Origin: DATBAX01 sp963762965
Lineage (GTDB): Bacteria; Acidobacteriota; Terriglobia; Terriglobales; Acidobacteriaceae
NCBI GenBank assembly: GCA_963762965.1
Contig: CAVXME010000002.1
Span: 62,001-126,000 of the forward strand
DNA: 64,000 nucleotides
Direction of reading: 5' to 3'
Each line of letters begins with the position of its first letter. Position 1 is the stretch's first letter. Positions 9,343 through 17,179 of this stretch are shown here, in pieces. A program made the translations under genes and the position numbers. Under the pieces are notes generated by a model. It saw only the letters and a program-made list of their open reading frames with translations, was not told the origin of the DNA and ran no database searches.

Positions 9343-10973
9343 GGTTGCGCCTCTTTGCCGCAGACCCCGGCCACGCACTGATTCTGCTCGATGTGAGCTT
9401 TATACTCGCTTGCAAAATAGCGGAGCGTGCTCAAAACTGGATTAGGCGCTGACTGTCCCAGGCCGCACAGGCTGGTGTTCTTTACCAAATCGCATAACTC
9501 TTCCAGGAGCGCTACGTCTTGCGGCGTCGCCTGTAGTTTTGTGATCGTATCCAGCAGACGGTGCATCTGGTAGGTGCCCACCCGGCAGGGAATGCACTTT
9601 CCGCAGGATTCCGTCATGCAGAAATCCATGAAGTATTTGGCGACGTCGACCATGCATGAGCTTTGATCCATCACGATCATGCCGCCGGAACCCATGATTG
9701 AACCTGCCTTCGCCAGGGATTCGTAATCGACCGGCATGTCAAGACACTCTGCAGGCAAACACCCTCCCGAAGGCCCACCAGTTTGTACCGCCTTGAACTT
9801 GCGGCCTTCTGGAATCCCGCCGCCGATTTCAAATACCATTTCCCGCAGAGTGATTCCCATTGGAACTTCAACCAGGCCGGTATTTTGTACCCGCCCGGCA
9901 AGGGCAAAGACCTTGGTGCCTTTGCTTTTCTCAGTACCGATGCCGGCGTACCAATCCCCACCATTCCGGATGATGGGCGGAATATTGGCGAAAGTTTCCA
10001 CGTTATTGATTAGCGTAGGCTGTCCCAATAACCCTTCCATTGCCGGATAAGGCGGCCGCGGCCGCGGCGTTCCGCGCTTACCTTCGATGGACGCAATCAG
10101 CGCGGTTTCTTCTCCGCAGACAAACGCGCCCGCTCCCAGACGAATTTCGATTTTGAAACTGAAATGCGTTCCGCAAATGCTGGAGCCAAGAAGCCCAAGC
10201 TTCTCCGCTTGCCGAATGGCAATCTTCAATCGCTTGATGGCCAAAGGATATTCGGCGCGGACGTAGATATATCCCTCCGAAGCGCCGACCGCATAAGCGG
10301 CAACCAGCATGCCTTCGAGAACCCGGTGAGGATCACTTTCGAGGACACTGCGGTCCATGAAAGCGCCAGGATCGCCTTCGTCGGCATTGCAGATCACAAA
10401 TTTCTGAGTGCCTACAGCCTTTGAGACTGTGCTCCACTTCAATCCGGTGGGATATCCGGCTCCGCCCCGCCCGCGAAGGCCGCTTTTTACAACTTGTGCG
10501 ACAACCTCCGTTGGCTTCATCTCCGTAAGCACGTGGATAAGTGCGCGGTATCCCGATGCCGCAATGTATTCTTCAATCCTCTCAGGATCGATTACGCCAC
10601 AGTTCTCCAATACAATTTTCTTTTGCCGCCGGAAAAATGGGACATCGGTAGGGCAGAGCAGGCGTTCAACCGGACCTCGCTCCAGCCCATCGAGCAGCGC
10701 GGCGGCGTCAGTTGCAGCCACTCGTTTGTACAGAGTTGTGTTGTTGGTTGAAACCAGTGGCCCTTCGGCGCACAGTCCCATGCAGCCCACGCCCTTGATC
10801 TTGCAACGGGCGCCCAGTCCGCGATCCATGACTTCTTTGTCGAGCGCGTCCTTTACCGATTGGCTTTGGCAGGAGAGGCATCCGGCCGCCACGCAAACAT
10901 TCACCGTCTGGGGAATCCCAGCCTGCACCTCGCGTTCGGTGGTTGCAATCTGCTCGAGTTCTTCAGGCGTCAT
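9339..10973 (-). CDS. hoxF: NADH-binding diaphorase subunit of hydrogenase
   Basis: NuoF-like flavoprotein of about 544 residues that exchanges electrons with NAD(H). The N-terminal thioredoxin-like [2Fe-2S] domain has CVAAGCLSC (Cys27, 32, 35) and CKIKGVGCMGLCAEGP. The Nuo51 FMN/NADH-binding part has GRGGAGYPTGLKW, GDPGAFMDR, CGEETALIASIEGKRG and INNVETFANIP. An SLBB-type segment follows, then the C-terminal [4Fe-4S] motif ESCGKCIPCRVGT. The start MTPEELEQ at 10973 is chosen over an open extension to 11075, because it forms an exact ATGA overlap with the HoxE stop and the extension would overlap HoxE by 100 bases. Confidence 0.95.
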   Translation of the reverse strand: MTPEELEQIATTEREVQAGIPQTVNVCVAAGCLSCQSQSVKDALDKEVMDRGLGARCKIKGVGCMGLCAEGPLVSTNNTTLYKRVAATDAAALLDGLERGPVERLLCPTDVPFFRRQKKIVLENCGVIDPERIEEYIAASGYRALIHVLTEMKPTEVVAQVVKSGLRGRGGAGYPTGLKWSTVSKAVGTQKFVICNADEGDPGAFMDRSVLESDPHRVLEGMLVAAYAVGASEGYIYVRAEYPLAIKRLKIAIRQAEKLGLLGSSICGTHFSFKIEIRLGAGAFVCGEETALIASIEGKRGTPRPRPPYPAMEGLLGQPTLINNVETFANIPPIIRNGGDWYAGIGTEKSKGTKVFALAGRVQNTGLVEVPMGITLREMVFEIGGGIPEGRKFKAVQTGGPSGGCLPAECLDMPVDYESLAKAGSIMGSGGMIVMDQSSCMVDVAKYFMDFCMTESCGKCIPCRVGTYQMHRLLDTITKLQATPQDVALLEELCDLVKNTSLCGLGQSAPNPVLSTLRYFASEYKAHIEQNQCVAGVCGKEAQP

Positions 10974-11479
10974 GAGTGAGGACCGTCCCATTTGGCCATT
11001 TGCTGCCGGAGTTGTTCGGGCGTAACTTTGCCTGCCACTTCGTTGTCGTAAACCACCGCAGGAGCCAGGCCGCAAGAGCCCAGACAGCGTGCCGACAGAA
11101 TCGAAACCTTCCGATCAACAGTTGTCTCGCCCGGGCCGACACCCAATTCCCGTTTCACAGCATCCACCAACTGCGGAGCGCCCTTTATGTAGCAGGCGGT
11201 TCCCAGGCAGATCACGCAGGTGTGTTCGCCGGCAGGCTTGAGGGTAAAAAAGTGATAGAACGTGGCCACTCCATACGCCCGGCTGAGTGGAACTCTTAAC
11301 GAGATGGCGACATAACGCAGCGCGGTTTCGTCCAGATATCCGAAAGCTTCCTGCACGGTATGCAGGGTCTCAATGAGTCCGCGCGAGTTCTGGCCGGCTC
11401 GGCGCATGGTCGCGTCTACAATCTTCCAGCGCTTGTCCGGGCTGGGAGTGGTAGGTTTGGTTGTGCTAATGATCATCAT
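10970..11479 (-). CDS. hoxE: NuoE-like [2Fe-2S] subunit of hydrogenase
   Basis: Thioredoxin-like [2Fe-2S] protein of the NuoE family, 169 residues. An N-terminal helical bundle (RRAGQNSRGLIETLHTVQEAFGYL) precedes the ferredoxin fold with ligands CLGTAC and, about 40 residues later, CLGSC. VATFYHFF is the family's usual linker motif. It starts at a double ATG (11479/11476) behind GGCGAGG. Together with HoxF and HoxU it forms the NAD-reducing module, so hydrogen turnover here is probably tied to the NADH pool. Sitting before hoxF, it defines the five-subunit form of the enzyme. Confidence 0.93.
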   Translation of the reverse strand: MMIISTTKPTTPSPDKRWKIVDATMRRAGQNSRGLIETLHTVQEAFGYLDETALRYVAISLRVPLSRAYGVATFYHFFTLKPAGEHTCVICLGTACYIKGAPQLVDAVKRELGVGPGETTVDRKVSILSARCLGSCGLAPAVVYDNEVAGKVTPEQLRQQMAKWDGPHS

Positions 11480-11575
11480 CCTCGCCGCCTCAACTGGCCC
11501 TCAATCTAAGATTGACGCTCCAGCAGTCTGACCGCCAAACGAAACCTTCTTCAAACCACGACACCGTGGCTCTTG

Positions 11576-12055
11576 TCAGTCGGCCACGAGCTCTCCGTCA
11601 TTGCCGGCCGAGGCGAAGTGCCAGTGGTGCTCACAAGCTCCCAGCTGGCGAAGCCGAGCCTCGGTTTTTCTAAGGCAGTCTCGTTCACCCTCGTCGACCG
11701 GGCGGTCCAAATCCGTCCGGTGCAGGATCTTGACAGACATGGTGACATCCGGCCGGTTTCCACGCGCCGGAGAGTAGGAGAGACATTGGCGGTCGTCATT
11801 AACCTCAAAACTCACCCGCTCATCGCTTTCGAGGATCCATCTTGCAATCGCCTCCAATGCAGCGTGAATCTCCGCCGACTTGGGACAGGTTGCATCGAAT
11901 TCGCCGGTCCTTTTGCCACTGCCGAAGAGTTCCAGTTCGAAGCCGACCTGCTGTCGGTCTTGCTTCGTCAGAGTAAACTCGGGCCAAACCTCCCAGCAAA
12001 TCTGATACCTCTGCACCAGTTCGGCAAGGGTCTGTAGTGTTGTCAGGGAAGCCAT
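11576..12055 (-). CDS. unknown protein, first gene of hydrogenase operon
   Basis: I do not recognise this 159-residue protein. It is soluble in appearance, with no signal peptide or membrane segment. It has a conserved-looking core: WEVWPEFTLTKQDRQQVGFELELFGSG, then CPKSAEIHAALEAIARWIL, and a His/Cys/Trp-rich C-terminus (LGACEHHWHF). The ATG at 12055 is preferred because GAGG stands 8 bases upstream of it. An earlier ATG at 12082 has none. It lies between the CRP/FNR-type site at 12123-12138 and hoxE (96 bases away), so it is probably the promoter-proximal gene of the hox transcript. A role in hydrogenase regulation or assembly is only a guess from position. Confidence 0.65.
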   Translation of the reverse strand: MASLTTLQTLAELVQRYQICWEVWPEFTLTKQDRQQVGFELELFGSGKRTGEFDATCPKSAEIHAALEAIARWILESDERVSFEVNDDRQCLSYSPARGNRPDVTMSVKILHRTDLDRPVDEGERDCLRKTEARLRQLGACEHHWHFASAGNDGELVAD

Positions 12056-12122
12056 ATTCAAGTCCTCACTGACAGTACACATCTTTCATAGCGTGTTGAA
12101 TGTATTAGGCCTCACCTGAAAC

Positions 12123-12138
12123 TGTGATTTCAATCACA
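12123..12138. promoter_or_regulatory. CRP/FNR-family binding site upstream of hydrogenase operon
   Basis: TGTGATTTCAATCACA is a TGTGA-N6-TCACA palindrome, 67 bases before the ATG of the first gene of the hox operon. The core differs from the copy at 289-304 at only two positions. This spacing suits an activator site on the minus-strand transcript. Confidence 0.7.
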
Positions 12139-12162
12139 CGTTTGGCAGTTGATGATCCTGCC

Positions 12163-12203
12163 CAAAAACAGAAAGCCCCGAGGCTCGACTGCCGCCTCGG
12201 GGC
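12163..12203 (-). terminator. Rho-independent terminator of the ABM-domain gene
   Basis: GCCCCGAGGC (12175-12184) pairs perfectly with GCCTCGGGGC (12194-12203) around a 9-base loop. On the minus strand the stem is followed by TTTCTGTTTTT. It ends the transcript of the 12227-12553 gene and isolates it from the hox promoter. Confidence 0.85.
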
Positions 12204-12226
12204 CGCGCTTCTGCCGTCGGTCGGAT

Positions 12227-12553
12227 TCAGGCGGCGAGCGTCTCCACAAAGTGCTCACACAGTGTGGTCTCCAGGACGTAGGGCTTCACTGTGATGGGCG
12301 TAGTCAGATAGGGCCTCAGGATCTCTTGCACCTTTGGATAAACTTCTCTCTCATACCGCTCCGCATCTGGCCGGGTCGCCCATAGGCTGATGGCCAGTGC
12401 TTTCTCTTCCCGTATCTTCTCCGGGAAGAACGGCAGGATTTCCAGGAATCCCATCTGCTTTTTGAGAATGGGCAGGACCTCGTTCTTTACTTTCTTTACA
12501 AACTCTTCCTTCTTCTCCAGCTTCACTTCGAATTCAAGAATGCGAGTAAACAT
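12227..12553 (-). CDS. small ABM-type (dimeric alpha/beta barrel) protein
   Basis: A 108-residue protein starting MFTRILEFEVKLEKKEEF. The fold signature is that of the antibiotic-biosynthesis-monooxygenase-like (ABM) dimeric ferredoxin-like family: beta strand, a Lys/Glu-rich helix (VKKVKNEVLPILKKQMGFL), strands with ALAISLWATRPDAERYE, and a C-terminal helix. Members include haem-degrading enzymes and many proteins of unknown role, so no reaction is assigned. GGAGAGGAG stands 7 bases before the ATG. It has its own terminator and is probably a single-gene transcript. Its placement next to the hydrogenase operon may be chance. Confidence 0.75.
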   Translation of the reverse strand: MFTRILEFEVKLEKKEEFVKKVKNEVLPILKKQMGFLEILPFFPEKIREEKALAISLWATRPDAERYEREVYPKVQEILRPYLTTPITVKPYVLETTLCEHFVETLAA

Positions 12554-12906
12554 AAAAGTTCTCCTCTCCGTTGAGATAAACGTACTTCAGAGTCCTTTTG
12601 GCCGGAGGATTTGTCCCTGGGGTCGCAGGGCTCGAATTCAGGTTTCACTTTATGACAGTGGGGTAGGGATTACAGTGATGCGCGATACATCAGTGAGTGA
12701 TCAGCAATACGTGGATAAGCTCATAAGTTTCAAATATCTATCGCGATAGCTTCTTGCTCTTCCAGGTATTTGCCCAGACCCGCAGAAGGGGCCGCAACCT
12801 TGTGTTCCAGCGTACGTTCGATTGTGCTTCAGGTCACGGCTGCGCACCCCAGCTTGATTTTTAATCGAAGCATGTTAATCCAGCAGCTTCGGCGAGGAGC
12901 ACTGCA
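12554..12906. other. gene-free stretch of 353 bases
   Basis: I see no gene here. It must contain the promoter of the minus-strand ABM gene and of the plus-strand small gene at 12907. A 12-base perfect palindrome CTATCGCGATAG (12738-12749) and a TGATG-N7-CATCA inverted repeat (12676-12692) are present, with no assigned function. Confidence 0.5.
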
Positions 12907-13164
12907 ATGATCGATGAAAATGACAAACGAACCTTTGTATGCAAGAGGTTGCAACGGCTGGGCTTTGCCCCAAGACTGAGGGTAAAGCTGTATGGTGAGG
13001 AATTCGACTTGATTGCGGAACCGGTTTTCGATGGTTCTGGATATGGCATTGACGGGATTTCAAGTAAATCCGGCAGCCTGCGTCACCTTGGGATACCGCT
13101 TTCAGTTGTGCGCACTCTGGAGCGGGAGATTTCGCTCATCGAGCAACTCGAACTTGCGGCCTGA
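12907..13164 (+). CDS. small protein of unknown function (85 residues)
   Basis: The ATG at 12907 follows GAGGAG by 8 bases, which supports a real gene. The protein (MIDENDKRTFVCKRLQRLGF...) is basic at the N-terminus, with the central segment VKLYGEEFDLIAEPVFDGSGYGIDGI and a leucine-rich C-terminal helix. There is no signal peptide or membrane segment, and I cannot place it in a family. It stands alone between the ABM gene and a secreted propeller-like protein. Confidence 0.6.
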   Translation: MIDENDKRTFVCKRLQRLGFAPRLRVKLYGEEFDLIAEPVFDGSGYGIDGISSKSGSLRHLGIPLSVVRTLEREISLIEQLELAA

Positions 13165-13240
13165 AGTGGTCCCTGGACGTGTCGCATCCGATGACCTGCT
13201 GGACACCGCGATGATGGACAGAAATCTTATTACCAAGTAC

Positions 13241-13270
13241 TTCACACCTCGACCGGCAACGACGTAGAAT
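13241..13270 (+). promoter_or_regulatory. probable sigma-70 promoter of the propeller-like gene
   Basis: TTCACA (13241-13246) and TAGAAT (13265-13270) are separated by 18 bases, and the start codon follows 30 bases after the -10 box. Confidence 0.4.
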
Positions 13271-13299
13271 GACGAGCGTTCTTTCAAGGAGTTTTGCGA

Positions 13300-14295
13300 A
13301 TGCTCAGATTTGCGCTGGTTGTCGTTCTTTTCACGGTCTCCGCTGGCCTTCATGCGCAAGCGCCAAGTGCCGCCCCAACTGCGCCCTCCCCTGCCCCTGC
13401 CCAGCCTGTGGGCAAAGGTTTGGCTCAGCATGACTTCATGTATTCCGGGGAGTCGCATGACCGCAGGATCGTCGTCGTGCGACAGGGAAAAATTGTCTGG
13501 ACTTATGACGACCCCGCAGGCAAAGGAGAGATCAGTGATGCGGTCATGCTTTCGAACGGCAACATCCTGTTTGCACACCAATTCGGCGTCACTGAAATCA
13601 CTCCTGACAAGAAGGTGGTCTGGAACTACGACGCCCCGCCGAACCACGAAGTTCACACTGCTATACCCATCGGGAATGACCATGTATTGTTCATCCAGAA
13701 TGGCGACCCCGCCGTGGTGCGGGTGGTGAACATCGTCAGCGGTGCGACCGAGAAGGAGTTCAATCTTGCGACCAAGCAGCCGGTTAGCGTCCACCGGCAG
13801 TTCCGGCATGCGCGCCTGACCGCGGATGGAACGCTACTGGTCTCGCACATGGATTTGAACAAGATCGTGGAGTACGACTTCAATGGCAATGAGCTGTGGT
13901 CGTTCCCGGCAACCACGCCCTGGGGCGTGACTCTGCTGGCCAATGGAAATGTTCTGGTCACCGATCTTGTGGGCATACGCGAGGTAACGCGCCGGGGAGA
14001 CTCGGTCTGGAGTTGGACGCCGGCGGATGCGCCCGGCTATCAGTTTGCCCGTATGCAGCAGGCCTGGCGGCTGTCCAACGGCAACACCGTCTTGAATAAC
14101 TGGGTGAATGAGTGGAATACGACGCCGGAGAGCCGCATCGGAACCTTGCAGGTCCTGGAAGTCACACCCAAAAAGGAAATCGTATGGGCGCTGGCCTCCT
14201 GGACTCCGCCCGCCAACCTCGGCCCCGCTACGTCGCTTCAGTTTCTAGATGAGCCCTCGGCTCCGGAGAATGTACACTTCGGACCCATTCATTAG
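13300..14295 (+). CDS. secreted beta-propeller (PQQ/arylsulfotransferase-like) protein
   Basis: The N-terminus MLRFALVVVLFTVSAGLHAQ is a signal peptide, followed by a Pro/Ala linker, so the protein is exported. The mature part is made of repeated blade-like units: GKIVWTYDDP, SNGNILFAHQFGVTEIT, DKKVVWNYDAP, GNELWSFPATTPWGVTLLANGNVLVTD, GDSVWSWTP. This W-[TS]-[WYF] blade pattern is that of PQQ-like/arylsulfotransferase-like propellers. No catalytic residues can be named. The ATG at 13300 follows AAGGAG by 8 bases. It is probably a single-gene unit. A role as a secreted binding protein or dehydrogenase-like enzyme is possible but unproven. Confidence 0.75.
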   Translation: MLRFALVVVLFTVSAGLHAQAPSAAPTAPSPAPAQPVGKGLAQHDFMYSGESHDRRIVVVRQGKIVWTYDDPAGKGEISDAVMLSNGNILFAHQFGVTEITPDKKVVWNYDAPPNHEVHTAIPIGNDHVLFIQNGDPAVVRVVNIVSGATEKEFNLATKQPVSVHRQFRHARLTADGTLLVSHMDLNKIVEYDFNGNELWSFPATTPWGVTLLANGNVLVTDLVGIREVTRRGDSVWSWTPADAPGYQFARMQQAWRLSNGNTVLNNWVNEWNTTPESRIGTLQVLEVTPKKEIVWALASWTPPANLGPATSLQFLDEPSAPENVHFGPIH

Positions 14296-14401
14296 CCAGG
14301 GCGCGAGTGGGCGTTTCATCGAAAGATAGTCGGGTCCGGTTTCCACTCTCACGTTGCCACTCGTTCGGTCTACAATGCAGGGCGATGTTCAAGGAGCGCT
14401 G

Positions 14402-16174
14402 ATGAAACACGAATTTGCCAATGGGCGGCAGGCTCTGAGTAGCCCCGCGCGATTAGCAAGGGCGAACATAACCGCAGCAGGCATCATCTGTATGCTGGCC
14501 TGCATCAGTTTCCCGCTCTCACTGCAAGCACAGACGGGATCTGGTCCGCACCTTTCGAAACAGGGCGGGGTCAGCCAACTGATGGTCGACGACAAGCCAT
14601 TTCTGGTGCTCGGTGGAGAACTGCACAACTCCAGCTCGTCCTCGCTCGAATACATGGAGCCCATTTGGCCGCGCCTTTCGGCGATCCACGTAAACACTGT
14701 CCTGACACCCGTGACCTGGGAATTAATCGAGCCGGAAGAGGGCAAGTTCGACTTCACCGTGGTGGACGGACTGATCCAGCAGGCCCGTGCCCATGATCTG
14801 CATTTGGCATTCCTGTGGTTCGCAAGCTGGAAGAACGGCATGTCCACGTACGCTCCGGTGTGGGTGAAGACCAACTATGAGCGGTTCCCGCGTGCACAGG
14901 AAGAAAGCGGACGGCCTTTGGACATCCTCTCTACCTTCGGCGCTGCCAGCCGCGACGCTGACGCGCACGCCTTCGCTGCCTTGATGCGGCACGTCCGCGA
15001 AGTCGACGGGACAAATCACACCGTGGTCATGATTCAAATCGAGAACGAAGTCGGTGTGCTCGAAGAGTCACGCGACCGATCCCCGGCCGCGAATGAAGCC
15101 TTCGGCAAGGCCGTTCCCAGGGAGCTGATGGAATATCTCCAGCGGCACAAGGGCACGCTTATTCCCGAGTTTCGCAAAGTTTGGGAGGACGCAGGAGGAA
15201 AAACCTCTGGTACATGGGAAGAAGTCTTCGGCCCGGGGAAGCCGAAAGGATTTGCCATTCCGGTGCGGACGCTGAGCCCGCCACTAACGCCGGAGGAACA
15301 CGAGACCGGCTGGCGAGATCTGCACTGGCCGGTGGATGAAATCTTCATGGCGTGGCAGTACGCGCGCTATGTGAATCAAGTAACCGCAGCCGGCAAAGCG
15401 GAATACAACATCCCCATGTATGTGAACGCGTGGTTGCAGCAACGCGACCATGCCTGGCCCGGAACCTACCCCAGTGGAGGGCCCCTTCCCCAGGTAATGG
15501 ACGTGTGGCATGCTGGGGCGCCGGCGCTCGATATGCTTTCACCCGATCTTTATGTTCCCGAATTCGGGGAACTGTGCGCGCGCTACACCCGCTCGGGCAA
15601 CGCTTTGTTCATCCCGGAAAGCGCCGGGGACGCACGCGGCGCAGCCAACGTATTTACGGCATTCGGGCAGTATGGTGCCATCGGTTATTCGCCATTTGGG
15701 ATCGAAAACCCGTCCACGGCTGCCCCCGACAGTCCCATCGCCAAAGCCTACGAATTTCTGGCGCAACTCTCTCCGCTTATTCTCGCGAACCAGGCAAGCG
15801 GGACGATGGCGGGCGTTACGCTCGACAAGGACCATCCGGAAAGACAGCTCCAGCTGGGAAACTACACGCTGAAGGTCGGCTTCGCGCGCCCCTGGGGATC
15901 AACTCAAAATCCCGACTACGCTGCCGCCATCATCTTTCTGACCGGAGATGGCGAGTACATCGTCGCTGGAAAAAGCGTGACGGTTTCGTTTTCACCCACC
16001 AAGCCGGACTCGTCGGAGACCGGTATCGCCAGAGTCGAAGAAGGCTCGCTCGCTTCCGGCAAATGGGTGCCCGGACGGCGACTCAATGGAGACGAAATCA
16101 TGTCGGGCAAAGGACTGCGCCTCCCTGCGGACAACTACACGATCCAGAAAGTCAAGGTTTATCAATATCGCTAG
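14402..16174 (+). CDS. secreted GH35-like beta-galactosidase (DUF5597 type)
   Basis: A glycoside hydrolase of about 590 residues with a hydrophobic export segment (AGIICMLACISFPLSLQAQ, about 26-44). The TIM-barrel part begins near residue 60 (FLVLGGELHNSSSSSLEYM). The expected acid/base Glu lies in QIENEVG (about 212-218) and the nucleophile Glu in FIPESAGD (about 404). The C-terminal beta domain resembles DUF5597, found in GH35-like beta-galactosidases. The ATG at 14402 has AAGGAG 5 bases upstream. An open frame back to 14354 has no ribosome site. The likely role is release of galactose or a related sugar from plant or microbial polysaccharide. The exact substrate is not readable. The stop overlaps the convergent epimerase gene by 4 bases. 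Confidence 0.85.
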   Translation: MKHEFANGRQALSSPARLARANITAAGIICMLACISFPLSLQAQTGSGPHLSKQGGVSQLMVDDKPFLVLGGELHNSSSSSLEYMEPIWPRLSAIHVNTVLTPVTWELIEPEEGKFDFTVVDGLIQQARAHDLHLAFLWFASWKNGMSTYAPVWVKTNYERFPRAQEESGRPLDILSTFGAASRDADAHAFAALMRHVREVDGTNHTVVMIQIENEVGVLEESRDRSPAANEAFGKAVPRELMEYLQRHKGTLIPEFRKVWEDAGGKTSGTWEEVFGPGKPKGFAIPVRTLSPPLTPEEHETGWRDLHWPVDEIFMAWQYARYVNQVTAAGKAEYNIPMYVNAWLQQRDHAWPGTYPSGGPLPQVMDVWHAGAPALDMLSPDLYVPEFGELCARYTRSGNALFIPESAGDARGAANVFTAFGQYGAIGYSPFGIENPSTAAPDSPIAKAYEFLAQLSPLILANQASGTMAGVTLDKDHPERQLQLGNYTLKVGFARPWGSTQNPDYAAAIIFLTGDGEYIVAGKSVTVSFSPTKPDSSETGIARVEEGSLASGKWVPGRRLNGDEIMSGKGLRLPADNYTIQKVKVYQYR

Positions 16175-17153
16175 CCGGGATACCACACGTGCCGCGGATC
16201 GTTGGCGCTCCGCTGATAGGACCACGCTTCTTCAATCAGAAGTTTCGAGTCAACCTGCGGCTTCCATCCCAGAAGAAACTTCGCTTTGGCGTTGTCCAGC
16301 CAGGTGGACCAGTACGGAGTTTTAATCTCGACCGCCGGCATGCCTCTTGTCTCGCGCAAGTAATCGGCAACTTGCTGGTAGTCCACTGGCTCATCCATGC
16401 AAATGTTGAAGGTCTGCTGGTGGGCCTTGGGGTGATCGAGCGCGAGCGCCATGCTCTCCACCAGATCGCTTAGATGGACAAAATTGCGCTTCAGCGGCTG
16501 GCCGTTGGGATCGAGCATCAGCGGGACCGCCTTGGTCTTCACATATTCGTCCGCCCGTTGCGGGCCCACGAGATCGCGCCAGCGCGGGCCTCCGAATACG
16601 TCTTCGCCGAAAGAGAGGGTGTACTTGAAATCGTCTTTCTCCATAATCCACGGGGCTCGCAGACAACATCCCGAAAGGTCATATTGAACGTAATACTGCT
16701 CCAGCATGACTTCTTCGAGGACCTTGGAAAGCGCATAACAGCCGGGATAAGCGCTGTGCTTCTGCGTTTCAGTCACCGGCGCGTGATGGGGATAAAAGAA
16801 ATGTCCGACCGCGGCGTCCCCGCCGATCAAAATAATCTGCTGGAAGCGCTACTGGTGCGGCATTCCTCCAGCAGCCAGAACAGGCCTTTGACCGTAACAT
16901 CGATCACGTCGTCAGCAGTTTCTTTGCAGGTTGCGCAATGAATGACATGCGTAATCCCCTTCATCGCTTCACGCACCGCATTACGGTCCGAGATGCTTCC
17001 CTTGACGATCTCCAGGCGAGAGTGCGGTTCAGGAACGCGGTTATGGCAGAGCGCGCGAATAGTGACGTCCTGATAACGCTCGGACCCAAGAACGTGGCGA
17101 ATAAAATGGGCGCCAACCTTGCCGGTCGCGCCGGTGACCAGGATCTGTTTCAT
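16171..17153 (-). pseudogene. NAD-dependent epimerase/dehydratase, frameshifted
   Basis: Extended short-chain dehydrogenase split over two frames. The N-terminal frame (17153 to about 16850) has the Rossmann motif in MKQILVTGATGKVGAHF and reads to LLEECRTS. The C-terminal frame resumes as RFQQIILIGGDAAVGHF and runs to 16171, including the catalytic YALSK (YxxxK) and the late segment FNICMDEPVDYQQVADYLRE. One lost base next to 16850 explains the break exactly: restoring it gives T-S-K-R-F-Q-Q. The complete protein would be about 327 residues. It follows the ABC permease gene by 26 bases and probably belonged to that operon as a sugar nucleotide- or sugar-modifying enzyme. It is either a young pseudogene or a single-base sequencing error. 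Nothing suggests programmed frameshifting. Confidence 0.8.
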
Positions 17154-17179
17154 AGGAACCACCATTCTCAGGGCTAAGG

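Noticed and set aside
8093..11479. Fragment of respiratory complex I (nuoEFG)
   Set aside because: The NuoG-like protein lacks the molybdopterin-like part and is followed directly by hydrogenase small and large subunits with nickel motifs, so this is a Hox diaphorase.
12738..12749. CTATCGCGATAG as a regulatory operator
   Set aside because: It is a perfect 12-base palindrome but single, with no second copy or clear promoter context; chance is plausible.
15352..16473. Plus-strand open frame of 373 codons overlapping the GH35-like gene
   Set aside because: It is an out-of-frame shadow rich in Arg/Pro, spans the end of one gene and the 3' part of the epimerase, and shows no domain.
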